A stretch of DNA of 64,000 nucleotides, from NCBI GenBank assembly GCA_028554755.1, contig JAPTOF010000004.1, positions 6,431,001 through 6,495,000 of the forward strand, written 5' to 3'. The DNA comes from Cordia subcordata. Lineage: Eukaryota; Streptophyta; Magnoliopsida; Boraginales; Cordiaceae. A program made the translations under genes and the position numbers. Positions within the stretch are counted from its first letter, which is position 1, and each line of letters begins with the position of its first letter. This document shows positions 1 to 11,047 of this stretch, piece after piece. The notes below the pieces were generated by a model. It ran no database searches. It was given only the letters and a program-made list of their open reading frames with translations, and was not told the DNA's origin.

Positions 1-2036
1 TTGTCTCTATGGATAATTTTACAAACGAATGAATACATTTCGAATAAGTACGAAATTATTTCACACAACATGTCTCAGAGCTTTTAAACTCGGAGACTAT
101 TTTCTCATAAACTCAATGAACATTTCAAGAAAATAGTCTTTTAGACAATTAATTTAGTTATTTGAAAACACCCTCTCTTGCCGCTAGTCTTGTGGTTTAT
201 TATGTAAGAGGTCTTCAGATTAATTCTCGTTATATATGGTTATGGCATTTTCCATAATGCAAAAATAGTTCTAGATCAGTATTAGAAAATTCTTCATGGT
301 AAACACCACTTAAGATCACGAATGCTTATCAAATTATGCCAAGTGTAAAAAAATATAAAATAATTGTAGCGTTTGGAAAACTAAAGAAAATACAAGAATG
401 ATCAATGAAGTAAATTTGCCCACTTATAAAAGGAATAAAAGTCATCTCTCATATTTGTAAGTGAAAGGTAAAACTCGAGATGTAAATGTGAAGTGTAAAA
501 ATCTAATTTCTTTATTCCTACTTTCACTAAGGAGAGATAAGTATTAACAAATAGGAAAAACTTCCATTTTGATGAATAAATGAAAGTAAATCAACATAGA
601 CAAAGTCTTTAAAGGACAAGAAAATTTTGTAACAAGTAAAATGAGACACTATTCAATATATAGTTAGTGAATATTTTTCTTTACCTAATCTTTTGCATAA
701 TACTGAAAAGAAGAAGGGGGGGGGGGGGGAGTCAACGAAACATGTTTATATCTTCACGATGTGAGAGTTTGCTCTCTCATGATTTATTGCGTTATGAATT
801 TAGTAACGAGGGGCTTGAAAAAGATGAACCAATTGAAGATCGTGAATTCCCTTTCATTTATATTAACATGTTTATTTAAATATTCAACCAATGGTTGAAA
901 GTTTCAATTCTTAACTTGGTCCAAGTTCGAAGTGTTAAATTTCATGCAAATAAAATTTTCTGTCTTTTTCCATCTCCTTTCTAGAGAGACATTTTACCAC
1001 AACTTATCAATAGTAATAAATACATCTTGTTTATAGTTTCTTTTTTCTTTTCGACCATTAGAGGATTTATTTTGAATGGCAATCAAATTAAAGCTCATTT
1101 TCTTAATTTAAAAATAATAATAATAATAATAATACAATTATTAAATCAATTAAAAAATAAAAATTGCACTTTATTTTTTTTTTTTGGGTTCAAAATGGAG
1201 GTTAGTTGATAATTATCTTGTAACAATTCTATAAGACATTTCACCCTTTTTATTTTTCTCTAGTTAAGCTCAGAGGTCTTGCTCCAAAATTTATTTAAAA
1301 AAAAAAAAAGAAACAACAAACTAATAGAAAATGAGTCATTTGCCACAGTTGTGCGTGAGATGAGAATCGTGAAATAATAGTAGTAAAAGAGAAAGGCGTT
1401 GGAACAATTCATAGTATTTTATTTTAAGTTTTTTTTTAAAATAAAATTTGTAATAACCATTTGTATGCTAGACATAGTTGTAAAAGTGAAGCAACATTTT
1501 ATTTTTAAATGCTAATGATAATGATTCTTGTTATTTCTTTATTTAATAATTGGTTTAAAAATATGTACTATACGTTTATGCTTGTGCAGGAAAATTACCC
1601 GCAGCAGAAGATGTTTCTTTCGAAAAATCTTTTCCTAAAAATTAGAATACTTTCTTGTAAAAAAGCGACCCTAGATTATAACAAAAATTAATAATCACTT
1701 GTATTTTAATAATCAGCTTAAAACTGAAACCTTTGGCAACGATTTCGTCTAACAGTTATGAAATGTAAGTTGACAACGGTTTTCAGTTTAGTTTTAAGTA
1801 ATTATTAAAATTTGTTTGGGATATAGGGCAACGGTTTTTGTAACTTTTCAAATATAATGTTGCCATAAGTTTAGAATGTTGTACTGTGGTTGAACTCAAA
1901 GGATAGTAATATGAGTTCCAATCTCTAAGGTCGGAATTTAAAAAATTAATAAAGAACATTAGATGACAATGATGTCATTTTTGTTTGATTTTTAGGTTCA
2001 TGCCTAGTTTTATGGTGATTTACATTTAATTTAAAC
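1..2036. other. Intergenic, AT-rich, no gene seen
   Basis: No open frame here looks like a conserved protein. The stretch is AT-rich with homopolymer runs: 14 G at 716-729, an AAT run near 1108-1132, and several poly-T and poly-A runs. The short open frames in it are low-complexity. The right part leads into transposon-like subterminal repeats. Confidence 0.6.
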
Positions 2037-2266
2037 GAAAATATTTTAAAGTTTTAAACTAGTCGTAATTGATCTTATCAGTGGCAAACTTTGGCACTAG
2101 ATGTTTTTCGTTAAACTAGTCGCGAGTGATCTTATCCGTGGCAAAGTTTGAAATAGCCACAGGTGATATTACTCGTGACAAACTTTTACACCTAAATTCT
2201 ATTACTTGCCATGACTTTTGACTTCTTATGATTAAATTTGTAACTCAAATAACTCTTTGTTGTAGT
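2037..2266. mobile_element. CACTA-type transposon end (fragment)
   Basis: A short motif of the form ACTAGTCG followed by TGATCTTATC and GTGGCAAA recurs two to three times between about 2055 and 2190. Short subterminal repeats of this kind are typical of plant CACTA (En/Spm-like) elements. The block ends at 2266 with CTTTGTTGTAGTG, whose reverse complement CACTACAACAAAG matches the usual CACTA terminal inverted repeat. I could not find the matching left terminus, so this is called a fragment. The subterminal motif and the end are seen; the family assignment is inference. Confidence 0.4.
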
Positions 2267-2267
2267 G

Positions 2268-3114
2268 AAGAAAAAAGACATCTTCATAATCATTTCCTAA
2301 CAACTCCTTTAAGGAGTAAGGAGGAATATCCAAAATATGCAATTCCGACAAGCATTTGTAACTGCACTGTCATTTTCTTACCATATGCATATATGTTCTT
2401 CAATATTCTAGCTCCCAGTCAAATATAGGAAACGAAACATGGCAAAATAACATATAAGATTTTCCCCCTTTTGGTGTATATATCAAACTTCTCGTTTAGA
2501 AAAAGAAAAAAGCGAATCAATGTTTAATTTGCATACTAACATGTGCCAAAAATATTTGCCATAACTTTCTTGAAAAGATTTTATATCACTTTTTTTTTTC
2601 TTTTTACTGAGGCAAAGCCGATTTGCAAAGGAACTAATTTAGATGAAATCACTCCTATAATCATTTCCCAGTTACATTCGAAGCCATCAGGTAATTCCAG
2701 CAACAAGTGAATATCAAGTAAAAATTGGACTCCAAAATTAGCTGGCTAGTTAGATTTTATATCCCTCTACTGCAATGCAAACACGCACTGAAAATTGACA
2801 ATAACTTATGTTTTATTTTGCCATGTCTCATTTTCTTTATTTCACTAGGAGCTAAAATATTAAAGAGCATACATGGTAACAATATGACAGCTCTGTAAAA
2901 TCTGTAAAACGGACATTTCATATTAGAACACCTACTACTACTGACCCAACTTTTTCCTTATGTATATGAATTAGAGTGCTTAATTATGATATAAATTAAT
3001 GAAAAACTTAATATATAGTACTTGAATTTTCACTAAATAAGAAAGAGAATAAGTATTACTCGTGTGACACAGGGTGATAGTTATATGTTTGTGGCTATAC
3101 TGAGATACACAAAG
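2268..3114. other. 3' flank of the oxidase gene
   Basis: No gene seen. This lies downstream of the minus-strand oxidase gene and should hold its 3' UTR (proximal to 3115) and AT-rich spacer. Confidence 0.5.
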
Positions 3115-4761
3115 TCATCTCTGGATCTTCACCCACACACCAGGACTTGGTATACCTGCCTGCACCACAAACAGCATATAGTACCCAGGTGGTGCAATCT
3201 CAGGTTTGGATGGACCAACTGCAGTGACAACATAAGTGTTAGTAGTCACGAAAGAAACCTCAAGTTTCTTGAGCACCACCATTCTTTGATTCATGGAAAA
3301 CGAATGCGTAGCAAAAGATGGCGCAATTATCCTCACAGACACTACCCCTGGTCTGTGAAATTTAGCCACAGTGAATGTCACCGAAAATGATTGCCCGTAA
3401 CGCAAATTCTGATTAATGATAACGATTCTTGGCCGTGAGAAATCGTGTCTTGCGGCTAAATATGGTGGATGAAATGCTTCCAGGCTCAGGTCTGTAGGAA
3501 ACATAACGCCTGTGAAATTGTAACCTGGATTTGGGTTGCTTCCTCCTACTAAAACACGCCCATCTGTGAGTAATATTGCTGTGGAATGGTATAGTCTTGG
3601 CCTAGCAGAGGCTTCCATGGGTAAAAATCTGTCACTGTTTGGTCCACAAGGGATGTAAAGCAGTGGTCTTGTTACAGGGTTTCTTGCATTTCCCCAGCCT
3701 CCAACGCCTGAGCCTGCACCATTGATGATGAGGACATTTCCGTCAGGAAGAAGTAGCATGTCACCCATCACTCGCGGCATTGGCATTGTCTGCATTCTCC
3801 ATTCCGGGTTATCATCGGTGACCCTTAGGCGTCCACAGGTCGAGCTTGCGCGCATGAATACTCCACGTAGTGCCGTGGAGGCTGACTCGTGCGGTGCGCC
3901 ACCACACACCATGATTTTGGCTTGAATCGGACCGTTTTCATCAATGGGAAGCAGCACTGATGAGACTGTGCTGGGCTGGTTGCGGGGTTCACCGCCTGGA
4001 ATGGAAGGAAACTCCCGGACAACTCGGTTTCGGTTGTAGTCGAAAAGTATACACCTCGTGTTGGCAAACAGAAACAAGTTTCCATCTGGTAACCGATGCA
4101 CAAAAGGGTACAGTTTGTTCTCATTTTCATCAGAAGTTTCTCTAAGAAATTGAATCCAAAATGTACCAGAGGAAGAAAAGTCCCGATGGTTTTTCGGGTA
4201 GAATTCATAGTTGAACTGTCCTCTACCACCAATGATGAAAATCCGTCCATCAGGCAATATTTGATCCGTCGCGTACCATCTGTGTTGTGTTAAATAACGA
4301 GGAAACTCAACCCAGTCACAATCATCACGCGGAGCAAATCTGCGCACGACACGGTCACCATCATCGGTTCCACCAGTTTGAACAAGAGTTCCATCAGGCA
4401 GGACTGCACCGGACGAGCACCAAGTATTAGTCTGCACCATCAATGGCCGGAAAGAATTTCTATCAATGTCATACAAGACGGAGTGAGCACTGCAGTCTGT
4501 TTTCAGCACACTTCCGTTAGGATTGTGCGGGCAGCGCCGGCCGCGGGGAAGGGAGATGTTAGAAAGGCCAAAATCAGTCCTGTCGAAGATGACCACCTTG
4601 TTGTTGTGCAGCAGTTGCATATGCATCGCAGATATGCCGATGCTTCGCTGCAAGAACCGCCATTTCCCTACGGTGGCAGGACTTGAATCCAGCACTTGCC
4701 ATAGTGACAAGAAGAAGAAGAAGAAGAAGAAGAAGAAGGTGGTGAAGATGTTGGTGGCCAT
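3115..4761 (-). CDS. Glyoxal/galactose oxidase-like secreted copper radical oxidase
   Basis: Single-exon gene of 548 codons. The start is the ATG at 4761-4759; the open frame runs three codons further to a GTG at 4770, which a plant gene would not use. Residues 1 to about 25 form a signal peptide whose hydrophobic core is about ten phenylalanines. A glyoxal-oxidase N-terminal beta-propeller region follows (repeats such as LPDGRIFIIGGRG and LPDGNVLIINGAG), then a DUF1929 immunoglobulin-like C-terminal domain. The copper-radical residues appear present: Cys in TNTWCSSG (about 115), Tyr in the FNYEFYP segment (about 185), a Tyr-His pair in RLYHST (about 391/392), and a late His in FATHSFS (about 486). 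The family oxidises aldehydes or alcohols to make H2O2 in the apoplast; Arabidopsis relatives are GLOX1 and RUBY-type proteins. The exact substrate cannot be read. Length is normal for the family and no break is seen. Confidence 0.93.
   Translation of the reverse strand: MATNIFTTFFFFFFFFFLSLWQVLDSSPATVGKWRFLQRSIGISAMHMQLLHNNKVVIFDRTDFGLSNISLPRGRRCPHNPNGSVLKTDCSAHSVLYDIDRNSFRPLMVQTNTWCSSGAVLPDGTLVQTGGTDDGDRVVRRFAPRDDCDWVEFPRYLTQHRWYATDQILPDGRIFIIGGRGQFNYEFYPKNHRDFSSSGTFWIQFLRETSDENENKLYPFVHRLPDGNLFLFANTRCILFDYNRNRVVREFPSIPGGEPRNQPSTVSSVLLPIDENGPIQAKIMVCGGAPHESASTALRGVFMRASSTCGRLRVTDDNPEWRMQTMPMPRVMGDMLLLPDGNVLIINGAGSGVGGWGNARNPVTRPLLYIPCGPNSDRFLPMEASARPRLYHSTAILLTDGRVLVGGSNPNPGYNFTGVMFPTDLSLEAFHPPYLAARHDFSRPRIVIINQNLRYGQSFSVTFTVAKFHRPGVVSVRIIAPSFATHSFSMNQRMVVLKKLEVSFVTTNTYVVTAVGPSKPEIAPPGYYMLFVVQAGIPSPGVWVKIQR
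4709..4738 (+). repeat. (AAG)10 microsatellite coding poly-Phe
   Basis: Ten perfect AAG units on the plus strand read as TTC (Phe) on the minus strand and make up the hydrophobic core of the oxidase signal peptide. Length changes here would change the signal peptide in frame. Confidence 0.9.
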
Positions 4762-4803
4762 GGAACTCACTACTCAGGTGAAGGAAGTTTTGGTTAGTTG
4801 ATG

Positions 4804-4811
4804 TATATATA
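4804..4811 (-). promoter_or_regulatory. Possible TATA box of the oxidase gene
   Basis: TATATATA lies about 43 bases upstream of the ATG on the minus strand. If used it would give a very short 5' UTR. Weak call, as TA runs are common in this DNA. Confidence 0.3.
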
Positions 4812-4829
4812 TTACTGGTGATGAAGTTT

Positions 4830-7276
4830 GGTAAGCTTTTTGTAGGTAACTTTCATGGTGAAGATCAAACTAATTCCACATTTCTTGCAAGTATGGAGCC
4901 GAAATTTGCATCAAAACTCAAAGCAAATGACGCTAACAATTCGCAGATGATCAACATGAATTGCTTCTTTCTTTCATGCCTGCCAATGTACATTGAGGCC
5001 GGACGGGTGATATGAATTAACATGAAGCAAGGCAGTTGAAAAGGAAAAATTTAGAAAGAAGCTGAAATTGTATTAAAGAAAAAGCGCAATACAATGCAAT
5101 ATAACTGATTCTGGTCCTTTCTCTAGCCTTTCTTTCTATATATAGTGGTGTAAACAAGCTTATTGCCAATTAGCTAACTTATTCTAGCAGTTTCCTTAAT
5201 ATCTGGTATTGTAGCCCCGTCACCCATCAGCCCCTCACGTATTCCTTCAAGTACTGCGGTGTGAACTTAACTCTGCTGCTGCTTCTGATATCTTCTGTCG
5301 TGGGTTGATCCTCTTGACTTTGCTCCTGGATCATTCACAGACAGTGGGCTTTTGCTTATAACATTAGATTAAAATCCTCGACTATATAGTATTTTCTCAT
5401 GATTGGAATGTTTAGACTCTCGTAATTTTATCTTATAAATGAATCAATCTCAACCATAACAATAAAAGAAATTGAACGAATGCTAATACTAAGGGTATGA
5501 TTTGCGTCAACTACAAAATTCAAGCCATACTAATTAGATGAAAAGACAATTACGTTATGCTCGGATGAAGGCCACACAGTAAATACAAGTCTAAATTTTG
5601 TGAAGAGATAGCAGAAAAGAGATAATCATAATATCTCTCCCCTTTAGTAGTAATACTGTGAGTCTTACTAATAATTGGATGAATCATCTCAATCACAACA
5701 AATCTTCTTCAATAGACTCGTAGTCTCATACAAGAAATTGATAAGGTGTGCACAATATTAGAGATAACTTCAATAACTTAAACTTTCTTACTCGTCTCCT
5801 CTTCTTCTTCACGCTTGAGCTCTAATCTTTGATAGATGAATTTTCTATGTAGACAATGCTCAAAGCTATCTTCCAAGCACTTATCTTATGATATTCACTT
5901 TGAAACTCACAAGATGTTTTTTAGTAAATTAATCATAATTTTCATCATCAAAATCAATATAATAATGAGTATTTAGCCAAAAATTTATTTTGAAAATCCT
6001 AATCTTTTTCTACTTCTTTAAAAAAAAGTAGTTTTTAGAAATACACAATTGAGATTTAGGGCTCGTTTGAGTTTGTTTATTTTAAGTTATTTATAAACAA
6101 TGGATATTTATTCAGTAAGAATAAGTTGAGAGGTGGAAATTCGAGCAATGTTGGTCCAGCAATGACGTGTTCTGCAAAATAATGAAAGCTTGACACCAAT
6201 GTAGTGCTTGTTGGAAAAAATGTAGTCTAAAAGAAATAAACACAACTGTAGAACAAGTGCAAAAGTAATATAGCAAAATCAAATAGTAGCTTGAGGCGTG
6301 TTATGAACACTGTCCTTAAGGATATTTCGCCCAACTGTAAGCGTATCTCCCAGGATTCAACAAGCTCTTCTAGTTTTGAACTAGGTTCAGGAACAGCAAA
6401 AGAAACTTAATATAAAATACCTAGCAGTCTTTTGAATAAAGTAGAGGAGAAGGATTTTTTGTACCAGTGCCTTTAGCTTGGAGAATGGAGAGCTATATAT
6501 AAGCTTCAGGCTCAACAGAGTAGCTCGAAAATGATGCAGCTGAAAGTGAGAAATATCTAATCTTCAACAACTAAAGAGAAACTGCAGGTAGACTTTTAAG
6601 CACGTGTTTTTACTTATTCAAAAAATGAAACACCAGGAGCAAAATTCGAACTATTCCGTTAAGGCTAAAAATAAACTATCTTCTGAAAATCAAAAATAAT
6701 AAATTTTAAAAAATAGCTTGGACCAGGCCTCGTGTATATCTTGTGCGCAGGGGGGGGGCAAATCCACCAATTTGAACTATCCGCCCAAATCTCATGCGCG
6801 CGAGCCCAACCCCTTATCCTTTTTTTTACAAGCTCACTAAAATAAAATCTAATATAAAGTAAGAAAAGATTTATCACTTTTCTAATGTGAGAAATATTCT
6901 ATTCCTTTTGAGGTACAAACAAAAATACCCAACAGTGCTGACCAAAGGCTCTACGATACTCAAATCAAAAAATATTTGTGAAAAGTAAAGAGAGAGAATG
7001 GGGAATATTTTGTTAATTTGAAAGTATATTCTGTGTGTTTGATTCATTTCAGAGTTCTCAAGATGACGCACATAATTTGTACAAAGGATTACATGTGTTG
7101 GTTGTTCATTGGACAAAGTGGATTAGATGGGACATTGAAGTCGAGAACCATCCCTTATTAATGGTAACACGCTATGTATGGATAATGCGGAGATCATGTA
7201 AGGTTATTGGGGTTCGGGTCAATGCCATATCAGTAACATTTGATGCTAATAAGCAAGTAAATATGAATTTGGACAA
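4830..7276. other. Intergenic, no gene recognised
   Basis: I see no conserved coding sequence. Parts at about 5040-5340 and 6120-6560 read like fragments of LTR or other retroelement non-coding sequence, including TATA-like ctatatatag and moderately GC-rich segments, but no ends or coding remnants could be assigned. A run of nine G lies near 6750-6758. Confidence 0.45.
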
Positions 7277-7729
7277 AGAGGGTGTTTGGAATTGCTTGTA
7301 AGCTAGTCAAACTTATTTATAAGTAAAAATATTATAAGAATTTCGTGTTTGACAAATTATGTTTGTAAACTTTTAAATAGTAAAGTTGGCTTATAAGTAT
7401 CCAAAAAAAAAAAAAAAGCACTACAACACAACTTCTTTTTTTAACCACTTATAAGCCATAAGAGTTGACCAACTAAAAATATATTCATACCCTTTAAAAA
7501 TATAAAAATAACTACCTCTTAATTAACGACATATCTTTTTTAGTTATTTTAAATTTTAACAAATACAACCTACTTATAAGCATATATCATCAAACATGTT
7601 AATAGCTTATAAACACATTTTATCCAAATACTTTTTTGCTTAGCTATTATTTACTTATAAGCATTAAAAGCTACTTATAAGCATCAATTGCTTATAAGCA
7701 GCTTTTAAAAGGCAAAGACAAATACTCTA
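7277..7729. mobile_element. hAT-like MITE candidate
   Basis: The block starts AGAGGGTGTTTGG and ends with GACAAATACTCT, whose reverse complement AGAGTATTTGTC is an imperfect inverted copy of the start. The interior is AT-rich, non-coding, and full of CTTATAAGC/GCTTATAAG motifs on both strands. Size (about 450 bp) and GTGTTTGG-type termini fit non-autonomous hAT MITEs. No clear 8-bp target duplication was found and the ends are approximate. Confidence 0.4.
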
Positions 7730-8169
7730 GAAAAAATGCCATTTATTAGTTGTTGACTTGTTTGGTGAATATGTGCTTATAGTATTTGTATGGGTGTACA
7801 CAAGCAGTTTAGTGCAATTTTTGCACTAATTTTCTAATCGAACCGATTTAGGCAGCTTATCACTTTCCAAAACCAAAATTGCCCAAAGTATCAAAATAAC
7901 AAATGGTTTCGATTAATGCAATTTCGAACGATTTTAGATCGATTTTATAAGATAAAGTATTTTAATTCTTGAGATACACCAAGAACAACAAAATTCACAT
8001 ACATCTTACAGTAATAATATAATAAATTTGATTACCAACTCAGCTTAAAAATATATATATCATTACTATTATTATATTATAAAATAATTAATGAAAATTT
8101 TCGACATAGACATTACTTCTTCTCCTCCATTGTAGCCCTTCTCTTTATATCCGTTACACACAAAACAAG

Positions 8170-8193
8170 CTCTCTCTCTCTCTCTCTCTCTCT
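8170..8193. repeat. (CT)12 microsatellite
   Basis: Perfect CT dinucleotide run. Confidence 0.9.
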
Positions 8194-8312
8194 ATTAAAT
8201 GCAAAAGGAAAATCTGTTGCTTTATGTTTGTTTTTTACTATAATTCGTTCTCTCTCTTCATTACCTTTTTCCCTTTTGTAACAAAAATCTCTCTTTATTT
8301 TCATTATGTTTG

Positions 8313-8317
<5 letters not shown>

Positions 8318-8349
<32 letters not shown>
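8318..8349. repeat. (AT)16 microsatellite
   Basis: Perfect AT dinucleotide run. Confidence 0.9.
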
Positions 8350-8352
<3 letters not shown>

Positions 8353-8521
8353 ACAATCACACTAATTAGCAATCTTACCAGTCATGCCTATACCACATGT
8401 ACATGCAAAGTCACTATGGTCGTCTCTTCTAAATACAACATGAATGTGGTTCATGATCAGCCATGCCTACCAAGATAAAGATAATAATGCTGCAGCAGCT
8501 GCCACGATAATGGTGGAATGA

Positions 8522-8734
8522 ATCAAACAAGATGAAGATGATGGTATTGATGATTTGGAGTACCATTGTGTTGTGTGTCTACGCAAACTCTGCAATGGCA
8601 AAGCACCCAAGCTTCATCCAAGTTGTAAACATGACCTCCATGCTTGTTGTATTGACGATAGGTTACAGACCAACCCAATATGCCCAGTCTGTTTGATGAT
8701 TTTGATGAGACGGGTCTTTGTGATATTGCTATAA
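8522..8734 (+). pseudogene. RING-H2 (ATL-like) finger relic
   Basis: A frame open from 8522 (just after a TGA) to a TAA at 8732-8734 encodes an acidic lead-in and then a complete RING-H2 signature: C-x2-C at codons 8567 and 8576, 15 residues, then C (8624) x1 H (8630) x2 H (8639) x2 C (8648), x10, then C (8681) P x C (8690). RING-H2 proteins act as E3 ubiquitin ligases that recruit an E2; ATL members are membrane-anchored. Here the Trp usual after the sixth ligand is Arg, there is no in-frame ATG, no transmembrane segment, and the frame stops soon after the finger. It is best read as a relic, though an exon of an unseen spliced gene is possible. The zinc ligands are seen directly; family and decay status are inferred. 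Confidence 0.55.
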
Positions 8735-9761
8735 AGTGTGTTGTTTCGGAGGCATTGCTGACAAAAAGATGTCTGTACGTGTAGATAATGGGGTGTTGTG
8801 ATTGAAGGAAATGAAGTGTTTAAAAGAGTTAATTTCGTAGAGTGTGGACTGAAGGTAATGGACATTGGTCAGATGGCTACTGCTACAATGGAGAGCCTTA
8901 TACTTGTCATGTCTGGTGCACTCATATATATAATCTTCACATATTTATTTTGATTAATAAACATTAAATTTAGATGAACTTACTTATTTTTAATAACAAA
9001 TGACAAATTTAGTCAGGAACATTATATTTATTTTTATAATTTATTATTTTATTAGTAAATTGCAAGCGCATGCATGCGCGTGCGTGCGTACGTGCTTTTG
9101 TTTGTTTGTGTATAAATCATGGTTTATGATTAAAAGTATTATTGTCAAATTAAATTATGTCGACATTTGTCTGTTTATATGTTATAGCAACATAATCTGT
9201 AGACATATGTGTGTGATCTCTAACTTTTTTCATTGAGATCAAAAGGTTATTCTCCAAAAATAAATTTGATTTTGCAAGATAGTGATGATCAAAACAAAAG
9301 AATGGGCCTTATTCGTATATGGTGAGAGGCTTGCAATATCCTATGGTTAATCTTCCTAAACCCTCTATCACAATAAAGTTGTAAAGACAACCCTTATCTT
9401 TTTAAAAAGGGATAAAAAATTAAATAATTAAAGTATCAAAATATTTAAACTTAAAAGTTAGATATTAAAAATTAAACATAAAAAAATTGAAGTAAATAAA
9501 TAGAACTCTAAACAAATTTGTGACTATATTTAATATAAAATTAAATTAAGAGAAAGTAAAAAAGACAGAAATTATAGAAAACAAGTAGAACAACTTCAAA
9601 TGAACTATTAAGAAAGCCAAAAACACAATCAAAATTCATATTACATTTTACTATGAAGAGAAAGAGTTTTAAACAAAATTGAAAAAAATTATTTTGATAT
9701 TCTAACTCTAATTCAAAACTAAAAATAGTATACATTTTTCATTTAATTGAAAAAATACTAG
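8735..9761. other. Intergenic, no gene seen
   Basis: AT-rich sequence without recognisable coding content. It holds a 30-bp alternating purine-pyrimidine tract at 9066-9095. Confidence 0.55.
9066..9095. repeat. 30-bp alternating purine-pyrimidine tract
   Basis: Every base from 9066 to 9095 alternates purine and pyrimidine, mostly GC, GT and CA steps with three AT/TA steps. Such tracts can adopt Z-DNA under negative supercoiling. Confidence 0.75.
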
Positions 9762-10546
9762 TATAGTTGAATAATCTTACCTGTAGCAAATTTTTTGGAT
9801 CCCTTTATTCCCAAGTGCTAATTTGGATTTTATTATACTTTGTATCATCATTACATTATATGTCTCTGGTGAAGTAATGTTGTCATGGTAAGAAAACTGC
9901 ATTTATATTTCTTCTTGTTACTCAAATTTAACAAAAGCTAAGAAATCAAACAAAAAAAGAGACTTATCTTCCATTTATTTGAAGCATTATTCATTTCATA
10001 ATATATTTCTTTGAGTTTATATTTAGTAATCATTACAGAAGTTGATTTTTTGAATGTTTGCTAGTAAATGAACATAAAAAACTCAATGCCCAAAGAAAAT
10101 GAAAGCTCTTACTTGTGACTTGTGTATCCTTAATCTAATTTGGTTTTAGGATCTCTCGAGTATGACTAGATAAATACATAGACATGTGTAAAAGTGCACA
10201 CAAAATTCCAAAGTAAGTTATTGTTGAATGTATTTATAAATGTACCAGAGGTTTTTTGTAGTAAAGCTAGTAAATGTTGCTTTAGTTGAGTTGTCTTTCT
10301 AATAAATATCCCTGTGGAATCAAATTGCGACCAAAAAAGAAAAGAAAGTAGGTGGGAGTAAGTAGAATTAATATTTATAAGGTAGATAGCTCATATCTTG
10401 GTCAATTCACATGACTTGATTCCAGTTACAAAACAGGCGCCAAATTAGCAATTCACATGCTGGCTTTCTCTAACCACACAAGCTACCAATGTAAAATTTT
10501 CTCCAACTCAATTGCCACATCATATTAATTTGGCTGAGTTGGCTAC
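9762..10546. repeat. Copy A of a 785-bp direct duplication
   Basis: This stretch aligns from end to end with 12337-13121, with scattered substitutions and small indels. Shared landmarks are a TTACCTGTAGCAA motif, TGTTGTCATGGTAAGAAAA, and CAACTCAATTGC near the end. No coding capacity is seen in either copy. Confidence 0.75.
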
Positions 10547-11047
10547 ATGAGATAATTCCTCTCTATTTCACTCCCAAAATGCTGAACATTTTCCTCCCCT
10601 TCCTCATGGGTCTCATACACATCTCGACAAGGAGTAGGTAAATCAAAATTTTGGTGCAAATGGAAATTTATAAATATTGAAAGAAGGATTTAATGGTATT
10701 TCATTAAACTGCACTGCTAATGCTTGCATTTCCTTTCTTCTTTTTTTTGGTCGAATCACATTTATTCGTTCAACAATAAAAGAGCAGATTTGCCCTCCAT
10801 CTTCCCCCCCCCCCCCCCACATTCCCTTTTGTTCCACCCATGCTTATTGAGAATTTGAGAAGGTAAAAGTGCTTAACAAGAACTATGTTGATAGAGATTA
10901 GGAGCAAAGGGCTTAAAGCGGAATGGATCATCAATAAAGTATATAGATTGCAAGTTTTAGTGTTGCTCAAGGAGTGGGATGAAAGTAAGATTAGACGTAA
11001 CAAGAATGCTACAAAAGGAAAATTTTAGATAACTTGGGTATATGATC
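10547..11047. other. Spacer between duplication copy A and solo LTR
   Basis: No gene seen. It contains a run of 15 C at 10804-10818, which may be an assembly-sensitive homopolymer. Confidence 0.5.

Larger units (their letters stand above)
7730..8384. other. AT-rich spacer with microsatellites
   Basis: No gene seen. It holds a (CT)n run at 8170-8193 and an (AT)16 run at 8318-8349. Confidence 0.6.

Noticed and set aside
3825..4250. 141-codon minus-strand frame inside the oxidase
   Set aside because: Different frame of the same strand within a well-supported gene.
4762..4770. Start of the oxidase at 4770
   Set aside because: The codon there is GTG; the first ATG in frame is at 4761.
7035..7301. 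88-codon plus-strand open frame
   Set aside because: No recognisable motif, overlaps the start of a MITE candidate, no splice context to extend it.
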